Assembly (NCBI RefSeq): GCF_900112695.1
Contig: NZ_FOMT01000008.1
Span: forward strand, 1 to 64,000
Length of the DNA: 64,000 nucleotides
From: Paenibacillus catalpae
GTDB lineage: Bacteria; Bacillota; Bacilli; Paenibacillales; Paenibacillaceae
Reading direction: 5' to 3'
Positions 50,920 to 60,411 of the stretch are shown here, in pieces. The first letter of the stretch is position 1. Every line of letters begins with the position of its first letter. The notes beneath the pieces are model-generated. The model had not been told where the DNA came from and searched no databases. It saw nothing but the letters and a program-made list of their open reading frames with translations. The translations under genes and the position numbers were made by a program.

Positions 50920-50953
50920 TATTCCGAACAAACGCGCACAAATGTTACATAAT
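50920..50953 (+). promoter_or_regulatory. PurBox-like pair upstream of the nucleoside transporter
   Basis: TATTCCGAACAAA (50920-50932) matches PurBox AWWWCCGAACWWT at 11 of 13 positions. AATGTTACATAAT (50941-50953) fits the inverted box except for its CGG core. The CGAA and TTAC cores are 16 nt apart, the spacing of PurR targets. Confidence 0.45.
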
Positions 50954-50983
50954 TAAGGCAGTTGTTTGTGAACATAATTTCTG

Positions 50984-51036
50984 TGTCAAATTAGTTGACA
51001 TAATGTGATTGACGGCTGTTAGATTGTAATTATAAT
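50984..51036 (+). promoter_or_regulatory. promoter and palindrome of the BMP transporter operon
   Basis: TTGACG (51009-51014) and TATAAT (51031-51036) with 16-bp spacing are the likely promoter. Just upstream TGTCAAATTAGTTGACA (50984-51000) is a perfect 6-bp inverted repeat with a 5-bp centre, operator-like. The rest of the 326-bp gap shows no gene or riboswitch. Confidence 0.55.
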
Positions 51037-51120
51037 TAGGAGAATAGTGGCGGTGGACATCAAGAATAATAAAGATAGTGCAATTGCCCTAAAAAATAAA
51101 AAGCAGGGGAGAGAAAAAGA

Positions 51121-52197
51121 ATGAAAAAACAGGTTGGCTTAATGCTTATGATCATCCTGGCGCTGACAGTTGTCTTGTCCGCATGCGGAAGCAAGAGCGA
51201 TAACGGTGCCAATAACTCTAACACAGGCAGCAACGAAGGTGCTGCATCCCCAGGAAATTCTGAAGCGCCGGCTTCCAAGCTGAAGATCGGAATGGCCACA
51301 GACGTGGGCGGCGTTAATGACAAATCCTTTAACCAAAGCGCATGGGAAGCTCTGAAGAAAGTAACAGCTGATACCGGCGCAGAGACTAAATATCTTGAAA
51401 GTAAAAGCGATGCGGATATGGAGCCTAACCTGAGGGCGTTCGTATCCGAGAAATACGATCTGACTTGGGGCATTGGTTTCCTCTTTTCGGATGCGATGAC
51501 TAAGGTAGCCAAGGAAAACCCGGACTCCAAGTTTGGACTAATTGATGCAACGCCAACTGAAGCACTGCCAAATGTTGAATCGGTTGCGTTCGCAGAGAAC
51601 GAAGGCTCCTACCTCGTAGGCGTGGTTGCTGGTCTGATGACAAAAACAAATAAAATCGGTTTCGTAGGCGGTATGAAGATTCCGGTTATCAAAAAGTTCG
51701 AAGCGGGCTTTAAAGCCGGTATCGAAGCTGTTAACCCTGAAGCTGCAAAAGGTTTGAAAATCAACTATGTAGGCGACTTCTCCAAGCCTGACCTTGGAAA
51801 GCAAGCGGCTGCAACGATGTATGACGCTGGCGTCGACATCATCTTCCATGCGTCCGGCGCATCCGGTAACGGTGTGTTTAACGAAGCGAAATCCCGTAAA
51901 GACGCGGGTAAAGATGTATGGGTAATCGGCGTTGACAAAGACCAATCGCTTGAATTCGGCGATGAAATTACGCTGACTTCGATGATGAAAGGTGTAGAAG
52001 CTGCCGTATATAAAGTATCGAAAGATCTGATCGACGGCAACTGGAAAGGCGGTCAAGTCGTTACGCTTGGTTTGAAAGACAATGGCGTAGGCTTGCCTGA
52101 GACTTCCACGAAGAACGTACCTGCTGATGTTCTTGCAAAAGTAGAAGAGTACAAACAAAAAATCATCAGCGGCGAGATTACAGTGCCTACTGAATAA
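51121..52197 (+). CDS. BMP family nucleoside-binding lipoprotein
   Basis: A 358-residue ABC-transporter substrate-binding lipoprotein of the BmpA/PnrA family. Signal peptide ending LTVVLSACGSKS (lipidated Cys near 22), a Ser/Asn-rich linker, then GMATDVGGVNDKSFNQSAWE, the classical purine nucleoside-binding site, and VGFVGGMKIPVIKKFEAGF. It should bind purine nucleosides outside the membrane. It leads an operon with an ATPase and two permeases. Confidence 0.93.
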   Translation: MKKQVGLMLMIILALTVVLSACGSKSDNGANNSNTGSNEGAASPGNSEAPASKLKIGMATDVGGVNDKSFNQSAWEALKKVTADTGAETKYLESKSDADMEPNLRAFVSEKYDLTWGIGFLFSDAMTKVAKENPDSKFGLIDATPTEALPNVESVAFAENEGSYLVGVVAGLMTKTNKIGFVGGMKIPVIKKFEAGFKAGIEAVNPEAAKGLKINYVGDFSKPDLGKQAAATMYDAGVDIIFHASGASGNGVFNEAKSRKDAGKDVWVIGVDKDQSLEFGDEITLTSMMKGVEAAVYKVSKDLIDGNWKGGQVVTLGLKDNGVGLPETSTKNVPADVLAKVEEYKQKIISGEITVPTE

Positions 52198-52308
52198 TTT
52201 TCGATCGAGGAAAATTATTTAATGTCGCTGTGTCAAGGCAAGGCCGGCTTGAAGCCGGTCTTGTCCTTTTTTGCCATACAGGTAGAAACCCGGGGGGATG
52301 ATGAAGGA

Positions 52309-53853
52309 ATGGTCCGGAGCACAACGGCTGTTGAACTGAAAGGGATAACGAAGCGTTTTCCAGGGTTAGTGGCCAATGACAACATCAATTTTGAATTGAA
52401 AAAAGGCGAGATTCACGCTCTGCTTGGCGAGAACGGGGCAGGGAAATCTACGTTGATGAATATTCTGTTCGGCTTGTATCAGCCGGAAGAAGGCGAGATT
52501 TGGGTTAATGGCAATAAGACCGTAATTGACGGGGCAGGTAAAGCAATTGAACTTGGAATTGGTATGGTCCATCAGCATTTCAAGCTGGTGCAGCCGTTTA
52601 CGGTTGCAGAAAATATCGTGCTCGGCAACGAGCCATCGAAATTTGGTTTTTTGAAATATAGAAAAGCAAATCAGAAAGTTCGGGATCTGTCCGAACGTTA
52701 CGGATTGAAAGTAGATCCGCAGATGCGGATTAAAGATATTACGGTTGGCATGCAGCAGCGGGTAGAAATCTTGAAGACCTTGTACCGTGGTGCCGATATT
52801 CTGATCTTTGATGAACCTACAGCCGTCCTGACGGTTCAAGAAATTGAAGAGCTTATTGAAATTTTGCGCAACCTGTCGGCAGAGGGGAAATCCATCATAC
52901 TGATTACCCATAAGCTGAAGGAAGTTATGGCGCTGGCAGATACGGTAACGGTTATCCGCAGAGGGAAGGTTATTCGTACTCTTCCAACTTCGGAAACCAA
53001 TGAACGGCATTTGGCCGAACTGATGGTCGGCAGAGACGTCACCTTCGAAGTCGAGAAATCGAAACAGGAGCCTGGCGATGTTGTGCTGTCCGTAGATTCC
53101 CTGCGGATGAAAGGCGACCAAGGCAGACAGGTGCTTGATGGTATCAGCTTTGATATCCGGGCCGGCGAAATACTTGGCATTGCAGGGGTAGACGGAAACG
53201 GTCAAAGCGAGCTCGTCTATGCCATTACGGGTATGCGTGGGGTAAGCGGTGGCAGCGTTCAATTGAATGGCAAGGATATAACGAACCGTACGCCGCGTCA
53301 AGTTTCGCTCTCCGGTGTCAGCCATATTCCGGAGGACCGGCATAAGCATGGCCTGGTGCTTGATTTCACGCTGAGCGAGAATATGATTCTCGGCAGTTAT
53401 TTCGACCCGCAGTTTGGCAAGAACGGCTTTATTGATTTTAAAGCGATGGATTTGCTGGCCAATAAACTTGTTACTGAATTTGATGTCCGCGGCTCCGGTA
53501 TCCATGCGAAGGCCCGGTCGCTCTCAGGCGGTAACCAGCAGAAGGCGATTATCGCCCGGGAGCTGTGGAAGAACCCGGATCTGCTTATTGCCGTACAGCC
53601 GACGCGTGGTCTCGATATTGGCGCGATTGAATATGTACATAAGCGGCTCGTGGAAGCCCGCAATCAAGGCAAAGCGATTCTGCTCATTTCGTTTGAGCTG
53701 GATGAGCTGTATTCCTTGTCCGACCGGATTGCGGTTATGTACGAAGGACGTTTAATGGGTGAAGTGGATGCCGATCATCGCGATGATCAGCAGCTTGGAC
53801 TGATGATGGCGGGCGATGCAGCTGCAGCTGCGTCAGCAGAAGGGAGGGACTAG
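52309..53853 (+). CDS. BMP-type nucleoside ABC transporter, ATP-binding protein
   Basis: A 514-residue double ATPase like B. subtilis NupO. First domain: Walker A LLGENGAGKSTLMN, then VGMQQRVEILKTLYRG and LIFDEPTAVLT. Second domain: a modified Walker A (GVDGNGQSELV) without the Lys, ABC signature RSLSGGNQQKAIIARE, and a changed Walker B (LIAVQPTRGLDIGA). Such asymmetry is normal in RbsA/NupO proteins. The ATG at 52309 is chosen with GGGGGG at 11 bp upstream; the frame is open further upstream without signal. Confidence 0.92.
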   Translation: MVRSTTAVELKGITKRFPGLVANDNINFELKKGEIHALLGENGAGKSTLMNILFGLYQPEEGEIWVNGNKTVIDGAGKAIELGIGMVHQHFKLVQPFTVAENIVLGNEPSKFGFLKYRKANQKVRDLSERYGLKVDPQMRIKDITVGMQQRVEILKTLYRGADILIFDEPTAVLTVQEIEELIEILRNLSAEGKSIILITHKLKEVMALADTVTVIRRGKVIRTLPTSETNERHLAELMVGRDVTFEVEKSKQEPGDVVLSVDSLRMKGDQGRQVLDGISFDIRAGEILGIAGVDGNGQSELVYAITGMRGVSGGSVQLNGKDITNRTPRQVSLSGVSHIPEDRHKHGLVLDFTLSENMILGSYFDPQFGKNGFIDFKAMDLLANKLVTEFDVRGSGIHAKARSLSGGNQQKAIIARELWKNPDLLIAVQPTRGLDIGAIEYVHKRLVEARNQGKAILLISFELDELYSLSDRIAVMYEGRLMGEVDADHRDDQQLGLMMAGDAAAAASAEGRD

Positions 53854-53859
53854 AACATC

Positions 53860-54954
53860 ATGAATACGATGAGAAAAATATTTGACAAGTCCTCCTTCCT
53901 GGTACCGCTTGTCGCGATCGTTCTTGGTCTCTTGTGCGGTGCGCTTGCGATGCTTGCCGGCGGTTACGACCCATGGCTTGCCTACTCTTCCCTCGTGAAG
54001 AAGCTGTTTGGCAGCCCTTATGATATGGGTGAAGCGATTCGTGCGATTACGCCTCTTATCTTTACCGGTATTGCTGTAGCCTTTGCTTTCCGTACAGGCC
54101 TTTTCAATATCGGTGCAGAAGGCCAGTTTATGATGGGCATGACAGGGGCGACGATTGTCGGGGTAACGCTTGATCTTCCTTGGTACCTTCATGCTCCCCT
54201 GGCGATTATCGTAGGCGGTTTGTTTGGCGGCCTGTGGGCGGCGCTCTCCGGCTACCTGAAGGCGGCGCGAGGCGTCAACGAAGTTATCTCCTCGATTATG
54301 CTGAACTGGATCGCGCTTTTCCTGTCTAACTATATCGTTGGTACTTATCTCGTTATGGAGGGCCAGCAGAAGTCGAAGCCGATTCATGAATCGGCGCTTG
54401 TGTCGATCAAATGGCTGTCCGAAAGTATGGGTAACGCGCGGATGCACTGGGGAACGCTGTTTGCGATTATCGGCCTGATTGTGTTTTATGTCATCCTGTG
54501 GCGTACGAAAAAAGGCTACGAGCTCCGCGCGGTCGGTCTCAACCCGAACGCAGCACTTTATGCAGGCATGAACGTTAACCGTACGATTGTTACCTCGATG
54601 TTCATCAGCGGGGTGTTCGCCGGTCTTGGCGGCGTGTTCGAGATTCTCGGCGTCTTTGGTTACCAGACGGTTATGGCTGCTTCATGGGGTTACGGATTTG
54701 ATGGAATCGCGGTTGCTTTGCTTGGCGGTAACACCCCAATCGGAGTATTCCTTGGCGCAGTACTGTTCGGCGGCCTCAGCTACGGCTCAGCCGGTATGAG
54801 CTTTGGAGCGAATGTACCGCCTGAGATTGTCCGTATCGTTATCGGTTCAATTATTTTCTTTGTTGCTTCGCATGGACTTGTGAAGTTCTTCCTGAAGCCA
54901 TTTATGATTCGCCGTTCGAATAAAGGCAAGTCGGAAGGAGGCGGTGCGCGATGA
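53860..54954 (+). CDS. BMP-type nucleoside ABC transporter permease 1
   Basis: A 364-residue permease like NupP. About nine hydrophobic segments and the family motif LFNIGAEGQFMMGMTGATI near residue 82, then ARGVNEVISSIMLNWIAL. AGGGAGGGA precedes the ATG. It starts 6 bp after the ATPase gene and overlaps the next permease by 4 bp. Confidence 0.92.
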   Translation: MNTMRKIFDKSSFLVPLVAIVLGLLCGALAMLAGGYDPWLAYSSLVKKLFGSPYDMGEAIRAITPLIFTGIAVAFAFRTGLFNIGAEGQFMMGMTGATIVGVTLDLPWYLHAPLAIIVGGLFGGLWAALSGYLKAARGVNEVISSIMLNWIALFLSNYIVGTYLVMEGQQKSKPIHESALVSIKWLSESMGNARMHWGTLFAIIGLIVFYVILWRTKKGYELRAVGLNPNAALYAGMNVNRTIVTSMFISGVFAGLGGVFEILGVFGYQTVMAASWGYGFDGIAVALLGGNTPIGVFLGAVLFGGLSYGSAGMSFGANVPPEIVRIVIGSIIFFVASHGLVKFFLKPFMIRRSNKGKSEGGGAR

Positions 54955-55913
54955 ACGCAATCGATACGATTGGTCAATTAATAAGCATTACGCTAGTCTT
55001 CTCGACGGCGCTCATCTTCACCGGTCTTGGCGGCCTGTTCTCTGAACGGTCAGGTGTTGTTAATATCGGCCTTGAAGGTCTCATGATTGCCGGCGCGTTT
55101 GGGGCTGCCGTATTTGCGGATCAAGCCATCCAGGGTGGAATGACGCGTGGTGCTCCATGGATCGGGCTGATTGCCGGTCTCGTCTTAGGGCTGGTGGTCT
55201 CGCTGCTGCATGCTGTAGCAACCATTACGTTCCGTGCGGACCAGACCATTGTTGGGGTTGTTATTAATATCCTGGCAGCCGGTCTAGCTATCTATTTGAC
55301 GAAGAGCCTGTACGAGGGCTCCGGGCAGACAACAACTCTGGAGTACGTATTTAATCCGGTAGCGATTCCGTGGCTGTCCGATATTCCGTTGCTCGGCAAA
55401 GGCATCTTCACTGCTTACCCGACCACTTATATTGTCATTGGGGTCGTTATTCTTAGCTATATTGTGCTCTACCGCACAACCTTTGGTCTTCGCCTCCGCG
55501 CGGTGGGCGAGCATCCAAGCTCGGCCGATACGGTCGGCATCAGCGTAACGAAGTACCGTTACATCGGGGTTATGCTGAGTGGCGCATTAGCCGGACTTGG
55601 CGGGGCAACCATTGCCCTGACAACAACAAGCAACTTCGCGCACAACACGATTTCCGGGCAAGGCTTTATCGCTATTGCGGCCGTTATTTTCGGCAAGTGG
55701 AATCCGCTTGGTGTAGCCGGCGCGGCGATCTTCTTCGGGATGGCACAGGCGCTCCGCAACTGGGCTCAGCTGTTCGAATGGTCGCATCATATTCCGAATG
55801 AATTTTTCTATATGCTGCCGTACCTGCTGACACTTATTGTCCTTGCAGGTGCAGTGGGACGTTCGTCGGCGCCAAGCGCGCTTGGCGAGCCGTATGATCC
55901 GGCGAAAAGGTAG
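54951..55913 (+). CDS. BMP-type nucleoside ABC transporter permease 2
   Basis: A 320-residue permease like NupQ. The motif VVNIGLEGLMIAGAFGAAVF near residue 36 is typical. The coding overlap ATGA with the first permease indicates translational coupling. Together the four genes form one purine-nucleoside importer; substrate specificity is inferred from family. Confidence 0.92.
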   Translation: MNAIDTIGQLISITLVFSTALIFTGLGGLFSERSGVVNIGLEGLMIAGAFGAAVFADQAIQGGMTRGAPWIGLIAGLVLGLVVSLLHAVATITFRADQTIVGVVINILAAGLAIYLTKSLYEGSGQTTTLEYVFNPVAIPWLSDIPLLGKGIFTAYPTTYIVIGVVILSYIVLYRTTFGLRLRAVGEHPSSADTVGISVTKYRYIGVMLSGALAGLGGATIALTTTSNFAHNTISGQGFIAIAAVIFGKWNPLGVAGAAIFFGMAQALRNWAQLFEWSHHIPNEFFYMLPYLLTLIVLAGAVGRSSAPSALGEPYDPAKR

Positions 55914-55942
55914 CCAGGTCCTGCTGAAGCAGCTATTAAAGC

Positions 55943-55990
55943 CCTCTTCTCCGCCTTATGCAAAATTTGCTGCGGGGAAGAGGTTTTTTT
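55943..55990 (+). terminator. terminator of the BMP transporter operon
   Basis: CCTCTTCTCCGC pairs with GCGGGGAAGAGG and is followed by seven T. Confidence 0.9.
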
Positions 55991-56162
55991 ATTATTTAAT
56001 ACATTGACAGCATCCTGTACCTGGAGTAAATTAAACCTTAACAAAAGAATCATAAATAGGCCATTGACTTTGAAATAGTTTGTGCATCAATTCACAAAGT
56101 CTGGATAGCCATAATCGGAATGGGACTTATCGCCCATCCCTCATAAGAGGAGAGGATCAACT

Positions 56163-57101
56163 GTGGAAGCACTGGCGCTGGAACGCAAGGCGGAACAGAA
56201 TCGTGAACTGCGTGAAAGGCTCATGCAATTGAAGAAGGAACGCAATGCCATCATTCTTGCCCATTATTATCAACGTGATGAAATTCAAGAGGTGGCCGAT
56301 TTCCGCGGGGACTCTTTCCTGCTCGCGCAGAAGGCTGCACAAACTGACGCTGACGTTATTGTTTTTTGCGGCGTTCATTTTATGGGAGAAAGCGCGAAAA
56401 TTCTTGCTCCTAACAAAACCGTAATCATTCCCGACGAACGTGCCGGCTGTCCGATGGCCGACATGGTTAACGTGGACGGTCTGCGCAAGCTGAAAGCGCA
56501 GCACCCGAATGCGACAGTCGTTACGTATATCAACTCTTCCGCAGAGATTAAGGCGGAGACGGATATTTGCTGTACGTCGGCCAATGCCGTTAAAGTCGTA
56601 AATTCGGTTGAAGGCGATGAAGTCATCTGGGTGCCGGACAAAAACCTCGGTCACTATGTGCAGCAAAATACCGACAAGAAGATGATTATCTGGGAAGGCT
56701 ACTGCAACACGCATGATATGCTTACTGTGAAAGACGTTGAGGAGATGAAGGCGAAATATCCGAACGCCCAGTTTGTTGTGCATCCGGAATGCCGCCCTGA
56801 AGTCGTAGAGCTTGGAGATTTTGTCGGCAGTACAACGGCCATTATTAAATATTGCAAAGAATCGGATTGTAAGGAGTTTATCGTAGGTACGGAAGACGGT
56901 ACCGGTTACCAGCTTCGTCTGGACAGCCCGGACAAAACATTCCATTTTGCATCCAAATATCTGGTTTGCCCGAATATGAAAGTGAACAACTTGAAGAAGC
57001 TGGTGAAATGCCTAGAAACCATGCAGCCTCAAATCTACGTTCCAGATCATGTTGCGGATCAGGCCCGTAAGTCCCTGGAGCGCATGTTACTCGTTAAATA
57101 G
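56163..57101 (+). CDS. nadA: quinolinate synthase A
   Basis: A 312-residue NadA with a [4Fe-4S] cluster that condenses iminoaspartate and DHAP to quinolinate. Motifs: IILAHYYQRDEIQEVADFRG, GCPMADM, CCTSANAVK, VHPECRPEVVELGDFVGST and YLVCPNM; the conserved Cys positions are kept. GTG 56163 follows GAGGAGAGGAT. It opens the operon nadA-nadB-nadC-coaX-hslO-foldase. No NAD riboswitch or clear repressor site was recognised upstream. Confidence 0.95.
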   Translation: MEALALERKAEQNRELRERLMQLKKERNAIILAHYYQRDEIQEVADFRGDSFLLAQKAAQTDADVIVFCGVHFMGESAKILAPNKTVIIPDERAGCPMADMVNVDGLRKLKAQHPNATVVTYINSSAEIKAETDICCTSANAVKVVNSVEGDEVIWVPDKNLGHYVQQNTDKKMIIWEGYCNTHDMLTVKDVEEMKAKYPNAQFVVHPECRPEVVELGDFVGSTTAIIKYCKESDCKEFIVGTEDGTGYQLRLDSPDKTFHFASKYLVCPNMKVNNLKKLVKCLETMQPQIYVPDHVADQARKSLERMLLVK

Positions 57102-57144
57102 GAGGAGCATGCGCTACTCCTATGCTTGGAGGCGCATTACGAAG

Positions 57145-58764
57145 ATGATGATACCAAGATACCTTGTAGATCTGTCGATTGAGGACTTGCCGGTAATCGA
57201 GAAGGACGTTATTGTGATCGGGGCCGGCATCGCCGGTCTTTTTACCGCACTTCGGGCAAGCGAGAATAACCATTCGGTCTTAATGATTACGAAGAAATCA
57301 CTGCTCGACAGCAATACCCGTTATGCCCAGGGCGGCATTGCCGCGGTTATCTCGGAAGAGGATTCGCCGGCCTATCACCGCGAGGATACGCTTATTGCAG
57401 GGGCGGGGCTCTGCTCGGAGGACGCTGTTAATGTACTTGTTCATGAAGGTCCCGAAGGCGTCAGCAATCTCATCAGCATGGGAACGCAGTTCGATCTGGA
57501 GAATGGCGAGTTTGCATTAACCAAGGAAGGGGCGCACAGTCAGCGCCGTATTCTTCATGCCAATGGTGATGCGACTGGTTATGAGATTGTGCGCGCCTTA
57601 TCGGAAAAGGCAACGTCGGATCCGGGCATTGACGTATGGGATGACCATTTTGTCATTGACCTTGTCACGCAAGACGGCGAATGCTGCGGGGCGATTGTGC
57701 AGAAGCCTGACGGACATCGTTTGTATGTACGCGGTAAAGCAACGATCCTATGCTCCGGCGGGACGGGCCAATTGTACCGTTATACGACAAATCCGGATGT
57801 AGCGACAGGTGACGGTGTTGCCATGGCTTACCGGGCGGGTGCTCTTATTCAGGATATGGAGTTTGTTCAATTTCATCCGACTTCGCTTTGTTATCCGGGA
57901 GCGCCGCGCTTTCTGATCTCGGAGGCCGTTCGAGGAGAAGGCGCAGTCCTGCGCAACATCCGCGGCGATCGTTTTATGGAACGCTACCATCCTCAGCTGG
58001 AGCTGGCACCGCGTGATGTGGTTGCGCGCGCGATTATCAGTGAGATGGAAGAGACGAAGTCGACATTTGTCTATCTCGATGTTACTCATGAATCGCCGGA
58101 TATGGTAAAGCATCGTTTTCCGAATATTTATGAATTCTGCCTCCAGTATGGACTGGATCTGACTACCGACTGGATTCCGGTGGCGCCGGCTGCCCATTAT
58201 ATGATGGGTGGAGTCAAAACCGATCTAAACGGGGAAACCAATATAAGAAGACTGTTCGCATGCGGAGAAGTATCGTCTACGGGTGTTCATGGCGCGAACC
58301 GCCTTGCCAGCAATTCGCTGTCGGAAGCGATTGTGTTCGGCAAACGGATTGTAGACAGCATTATTAAGCTGCCTGAGCTGGAGACGAAGCCGGTGATCGA
58401 GATTGATCATCCTCGCATGAGCACGCCTATGCAGGCCGTAGTAGAGAAGCGGCTGAAGCTGCAGAAGGTAATGGTACGGTATGCGGGTCTTCGCCGTAAT
58501 GCCCAAGGGCTTGGGAGAGGACTGGAGGAGTTGAAACGGCAGCTGCCGTTCTTCCAATCCGTTCTGACCAAACGGGAGGAATACGAGTTCGCGAACCTGC
58601 TGACCTGCGCCATTCTGACAACGGAATCCGCGCTGCAGCGGGAAGAAAGCCGCGGCGGGCATTTCCGGGATGATTTCCCGGAGAAGAATGATGCGGTATG
58701 GCGCAAGCATACCGTTCTGCACCGGCTGCAAGGAATGACGGAGGAGCGAATTATTCATGTTTGA
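57145..58764 (+). CDS. nadB: L-aspartate oxidase
   Basis: A 539-residue FAD enzyme converting L-Asp to iminoaspartate, the substrate of NadA. FAD site VIVIGAGIAGLFTALRA at residues ~17-33, the active region NTRYAQGGIAAVI, the EFVQFHPTSL motif and MGGVKTDLNGETNIRRLFAC followed by GVHGANRLASNSL. The start at ATG 57145 fits typical MxIPRYL starts; an in-frame ATG at 57109 is only 3 bp from GGAGG. It overlaps nadC by 8 bp. Confidence 0.95.
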   Translation: MMIPRYLVDLSIEDLPVIEKDVIVIGAGIAGLFTALRASENNHSVLMITKKSLLDSNTRYAQGGIAAVISEEDSPAYHREDTLIAGAGLCSEDAVNVLVHEGPEGVSNLISMGTQFDLENGEFALTKEGAHSQRRILHANGDATGYEIVRALSEKATSDPGIDVWDDHFVIDLVTQDGECCGAIVQKPDGHRLYVRGKATILCSGGTGQLYRYTTNPDVATGDGVAMAYRAGALIQDMEFVQFHPTSLCYPGAPRFLISEAVRGEGAVLRNIRGDRFMERYHPQLELAPRDVVARAIISEMEETKSTFVYLDVTHESPDMVKHRFPNIYEFCLQYGLDLTTDWIPVAPAAHYMMGGVKTDLNGETNIRRLFACGEVSSTGVHGANRLASNSLSEAIVFGKRIVDSIIKLPELETKPVIEIDHPRMSTPMQAVVEKRLKLQKVMVRYAGLRRNAQGLGRGLEELKRQLPFFQSVLTKREEYEFANLLTCAILTTESALQREESRGGHFRDDFPEKNDAVWRKHTVLHRLQGMTEERIIHV

Positions 58765-59641
58765 TACAACGTTCGGCACCTATAACCATGCCCTGCGCGA
58801 GCTGATCCGCAGCTGGCTGGCTGAAGATATCGGCAGCGGGGATATTACGACCGCTACAACGATTCCAATGGGCTCGCAATCGACGGCAGTGATCCATGTG
58901 AAGGAGAGCGGTATTATTGCCGGTCTCCCGGTTGCCCGTCTCGTATTTGAAGTGGTCGATGCAACGCTTCAATTCGAAGCGAAAGTAAGCGACGGCCAAT
59001 ATGTGGAGAAGGGTACGGTTATTGCAACAGTGGAAGGCAGTACCCATAGCCTGCTTACGGGTGAGCGTCTCGCGCTTAACCTGATGCAGCGGCTCTCCGG
59101 CATTGCAACAAAGACAAATGCTTTTGTAGCGGCGCTGGAAGGCTTGCCCGTCCGGTTGGTAGATACGCGTAAAACAACACCGGGCCACCGGATGCTCGAG
59201 AAGTATGCCGTCCGGGTTGGCGGCGGTTCTAATCACCGCTTTGGTTTATATGATGCTGTTATGATCAAAGATAATCATATCAAGGGTGCGGGCGGGATCC
59301 GCCAGGCTGTTGAGGCATCACGTGCCGCGATTCCTCATACGATGAAGATTGAGGTAGAAGCGGAATCCCTTGAGCAGGTACAGGAAGCGCTGGCATGCGG
59401 CGCGGATATTATTATGCTTGATAATATGGCGCCGCCGCTTATGACGGAGGCCGTTGGCCTAATCAAATCGCGCTCGCCGCATGTTATTGTAGAAGCATCG
59501 GGCAATGTGCGTCTGGATACGGTGAGAACCATTGCAGCATGCGGCGTAGATGTCATTTCCGTCGGCGGCCTGACGTACTCGTTTAATGCGCTTGATATCA
59601 GCCTTGATTTAAATGCGAAAAAAGGAGGCGCTCCTGCGTGA
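58757..59641 (+). CDS. nadC: nicotinate-nucleotide pyrophosphorylase
   Basis: A 294-residue quinolinate phosphoribosyltransferase forming nicotinate mononucleotide. Conserved: AEDIGSGDITT, ERLALNLMQRLSGIAT, VDTRKTTPGHRMLEKYAV, GGGSNHRFGLYDAVMIKDNH and ASGNVRLDTVRTIAACGVDV. It overlaps nadB upstream and coaX downstream (4 bp), consistent with coupling. Confidence 0.96.
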   Translation: MFDTTFGTYNHALRELIRSWLAEDIGSGDITTATTIPMGSQSTAVIHVKESGIIAGLPVARLVFEVVDATLQFEAKVSDGQYVEKGTVIATVEGSTHSLLTGERLALNLMQRLSGIATKTNAFVAALEGLPVRLVDTRKTTPGHRMLEKYAVRVGGGSNHRFGLYDAVMIKDNHIKGAGGIRQAVEASRAAIPHTMKIEVEAESLEQVQEALACGADIIMLDNMAPPLMTEAVGLIKSRSPHVIVEASGNVRLDTVRTIAACGVDVISVGGLTYSFNALDISLDLNAKKGGAPA

Positions 59642-60408
59642 TTTTAGTTATCGATGTGGGCAACACAAACATCGTTCTGGGCGTCTATAACGGCAAGGAT
59701 CTGCTGCACCATTGGCGGCTTAGCACGAACCGCTCGGCAACCGTTGATGAATACGGCATGAACATTCATAATCTGTTCCATTACGCGGGTATCCGGATGG
59801 AGCAGATCGAAGGCGTTATTATTTCTTCGGTTGTTCCGCCGCTTATGCGGGCGCTCGAACAGCTTTGTATGAAATATTTGCGCAAGACGCCGCTCGTTGT
59901 TGGCCCCGGCATTAAGACGGGTCTCAATATCCGTTATGAGAATCCGCGTGAGGTCGGAGCAGACCGGATCGTGAACTCGGTTGCGGGAATCGTCAAATAC
60001 GGCGCGCCGCTTATTGTTGTTGATTTTGGCACGGCTACAACCTTTGATTATATCGATGCTTCTGGCAGCTACCTGGGCGGAGCGATCGTTCCGGGTATCG
60101 GCATCTCGACAGAAGCGCTTTATCAGCGCGCGGCGAAGCTGCCGCGTATTGAACTGGTCAAGCCGAAGAGCGTTATTGGCCGTAACCCGGTAACTTCGAT
60201 GCAGGCAGGCATTATCTACGGATATGCCGGACAAGTAGACGGAATCGTTAACCGGATTAGAAAAGAGTTTCAGGTCAGCCCGCGTGTTGTTGCTACCGGC
60301 GGACTGGCGGAGTTAATTAGTACGGAATCGGAAACGATAGAAGAAGTCGATCCACTTCTGACGTTGGAAGGATTGCGCATTATTTACGAACGGAATCAGG
60401 AGGGATAG
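59638..60408 (+). CDS. coaX: type III pantothenate kinase
   Basis: A 256-residue CoaX, catalysing the first step of CoA synthesis. Motifs: VIDVGNTNIVLGVY, EVGADRIVNSV (~105), VVDFGTATTFDYI and YLGGAIVPGIGISTEALYQR. It is an ASKHA-fold kinase that is not inhibited by CoA. The GTG start overlaps the nadC stop. Same order (coaX-hslO) as B. subtilis. Confidence 0.96.
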   Translation: MILVIDVGNTNIVLGVYNGKDLLHHWRLSTNRSATVDEYGMNIHNLFHYAGIRMEQIEGVIISSVVPPLMRALEQLCMKYLRKTPLVVGPGIKTGLNIRYENPREVGADRIVNSVAGIVKYGAPLIVVDFGTATTFDYIDASGSYLGGAIVPGIGISTEALYQRAAKLPRIELVKPKSVIGRNPVTSMQAGIIYGYAGQVDGIVNRIRKEFQVSPRVVATGGLAELISTESETIEEVDPLLTLEGLRIIYERNQEG

Positions 60409-60411
60409 CAT

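Noticed and set aside
50850..51120. Purine riboswitch before the BMP transporter
   Set aside because: The conserved core of purine riboswitches is not found; only promoter elements and PurBox-like sites are visible.
52309..53853. Damaged second ATPase domain in the BMP transporter ATPase
   Set aside because: The modified second Walker motifs are normal for this family.
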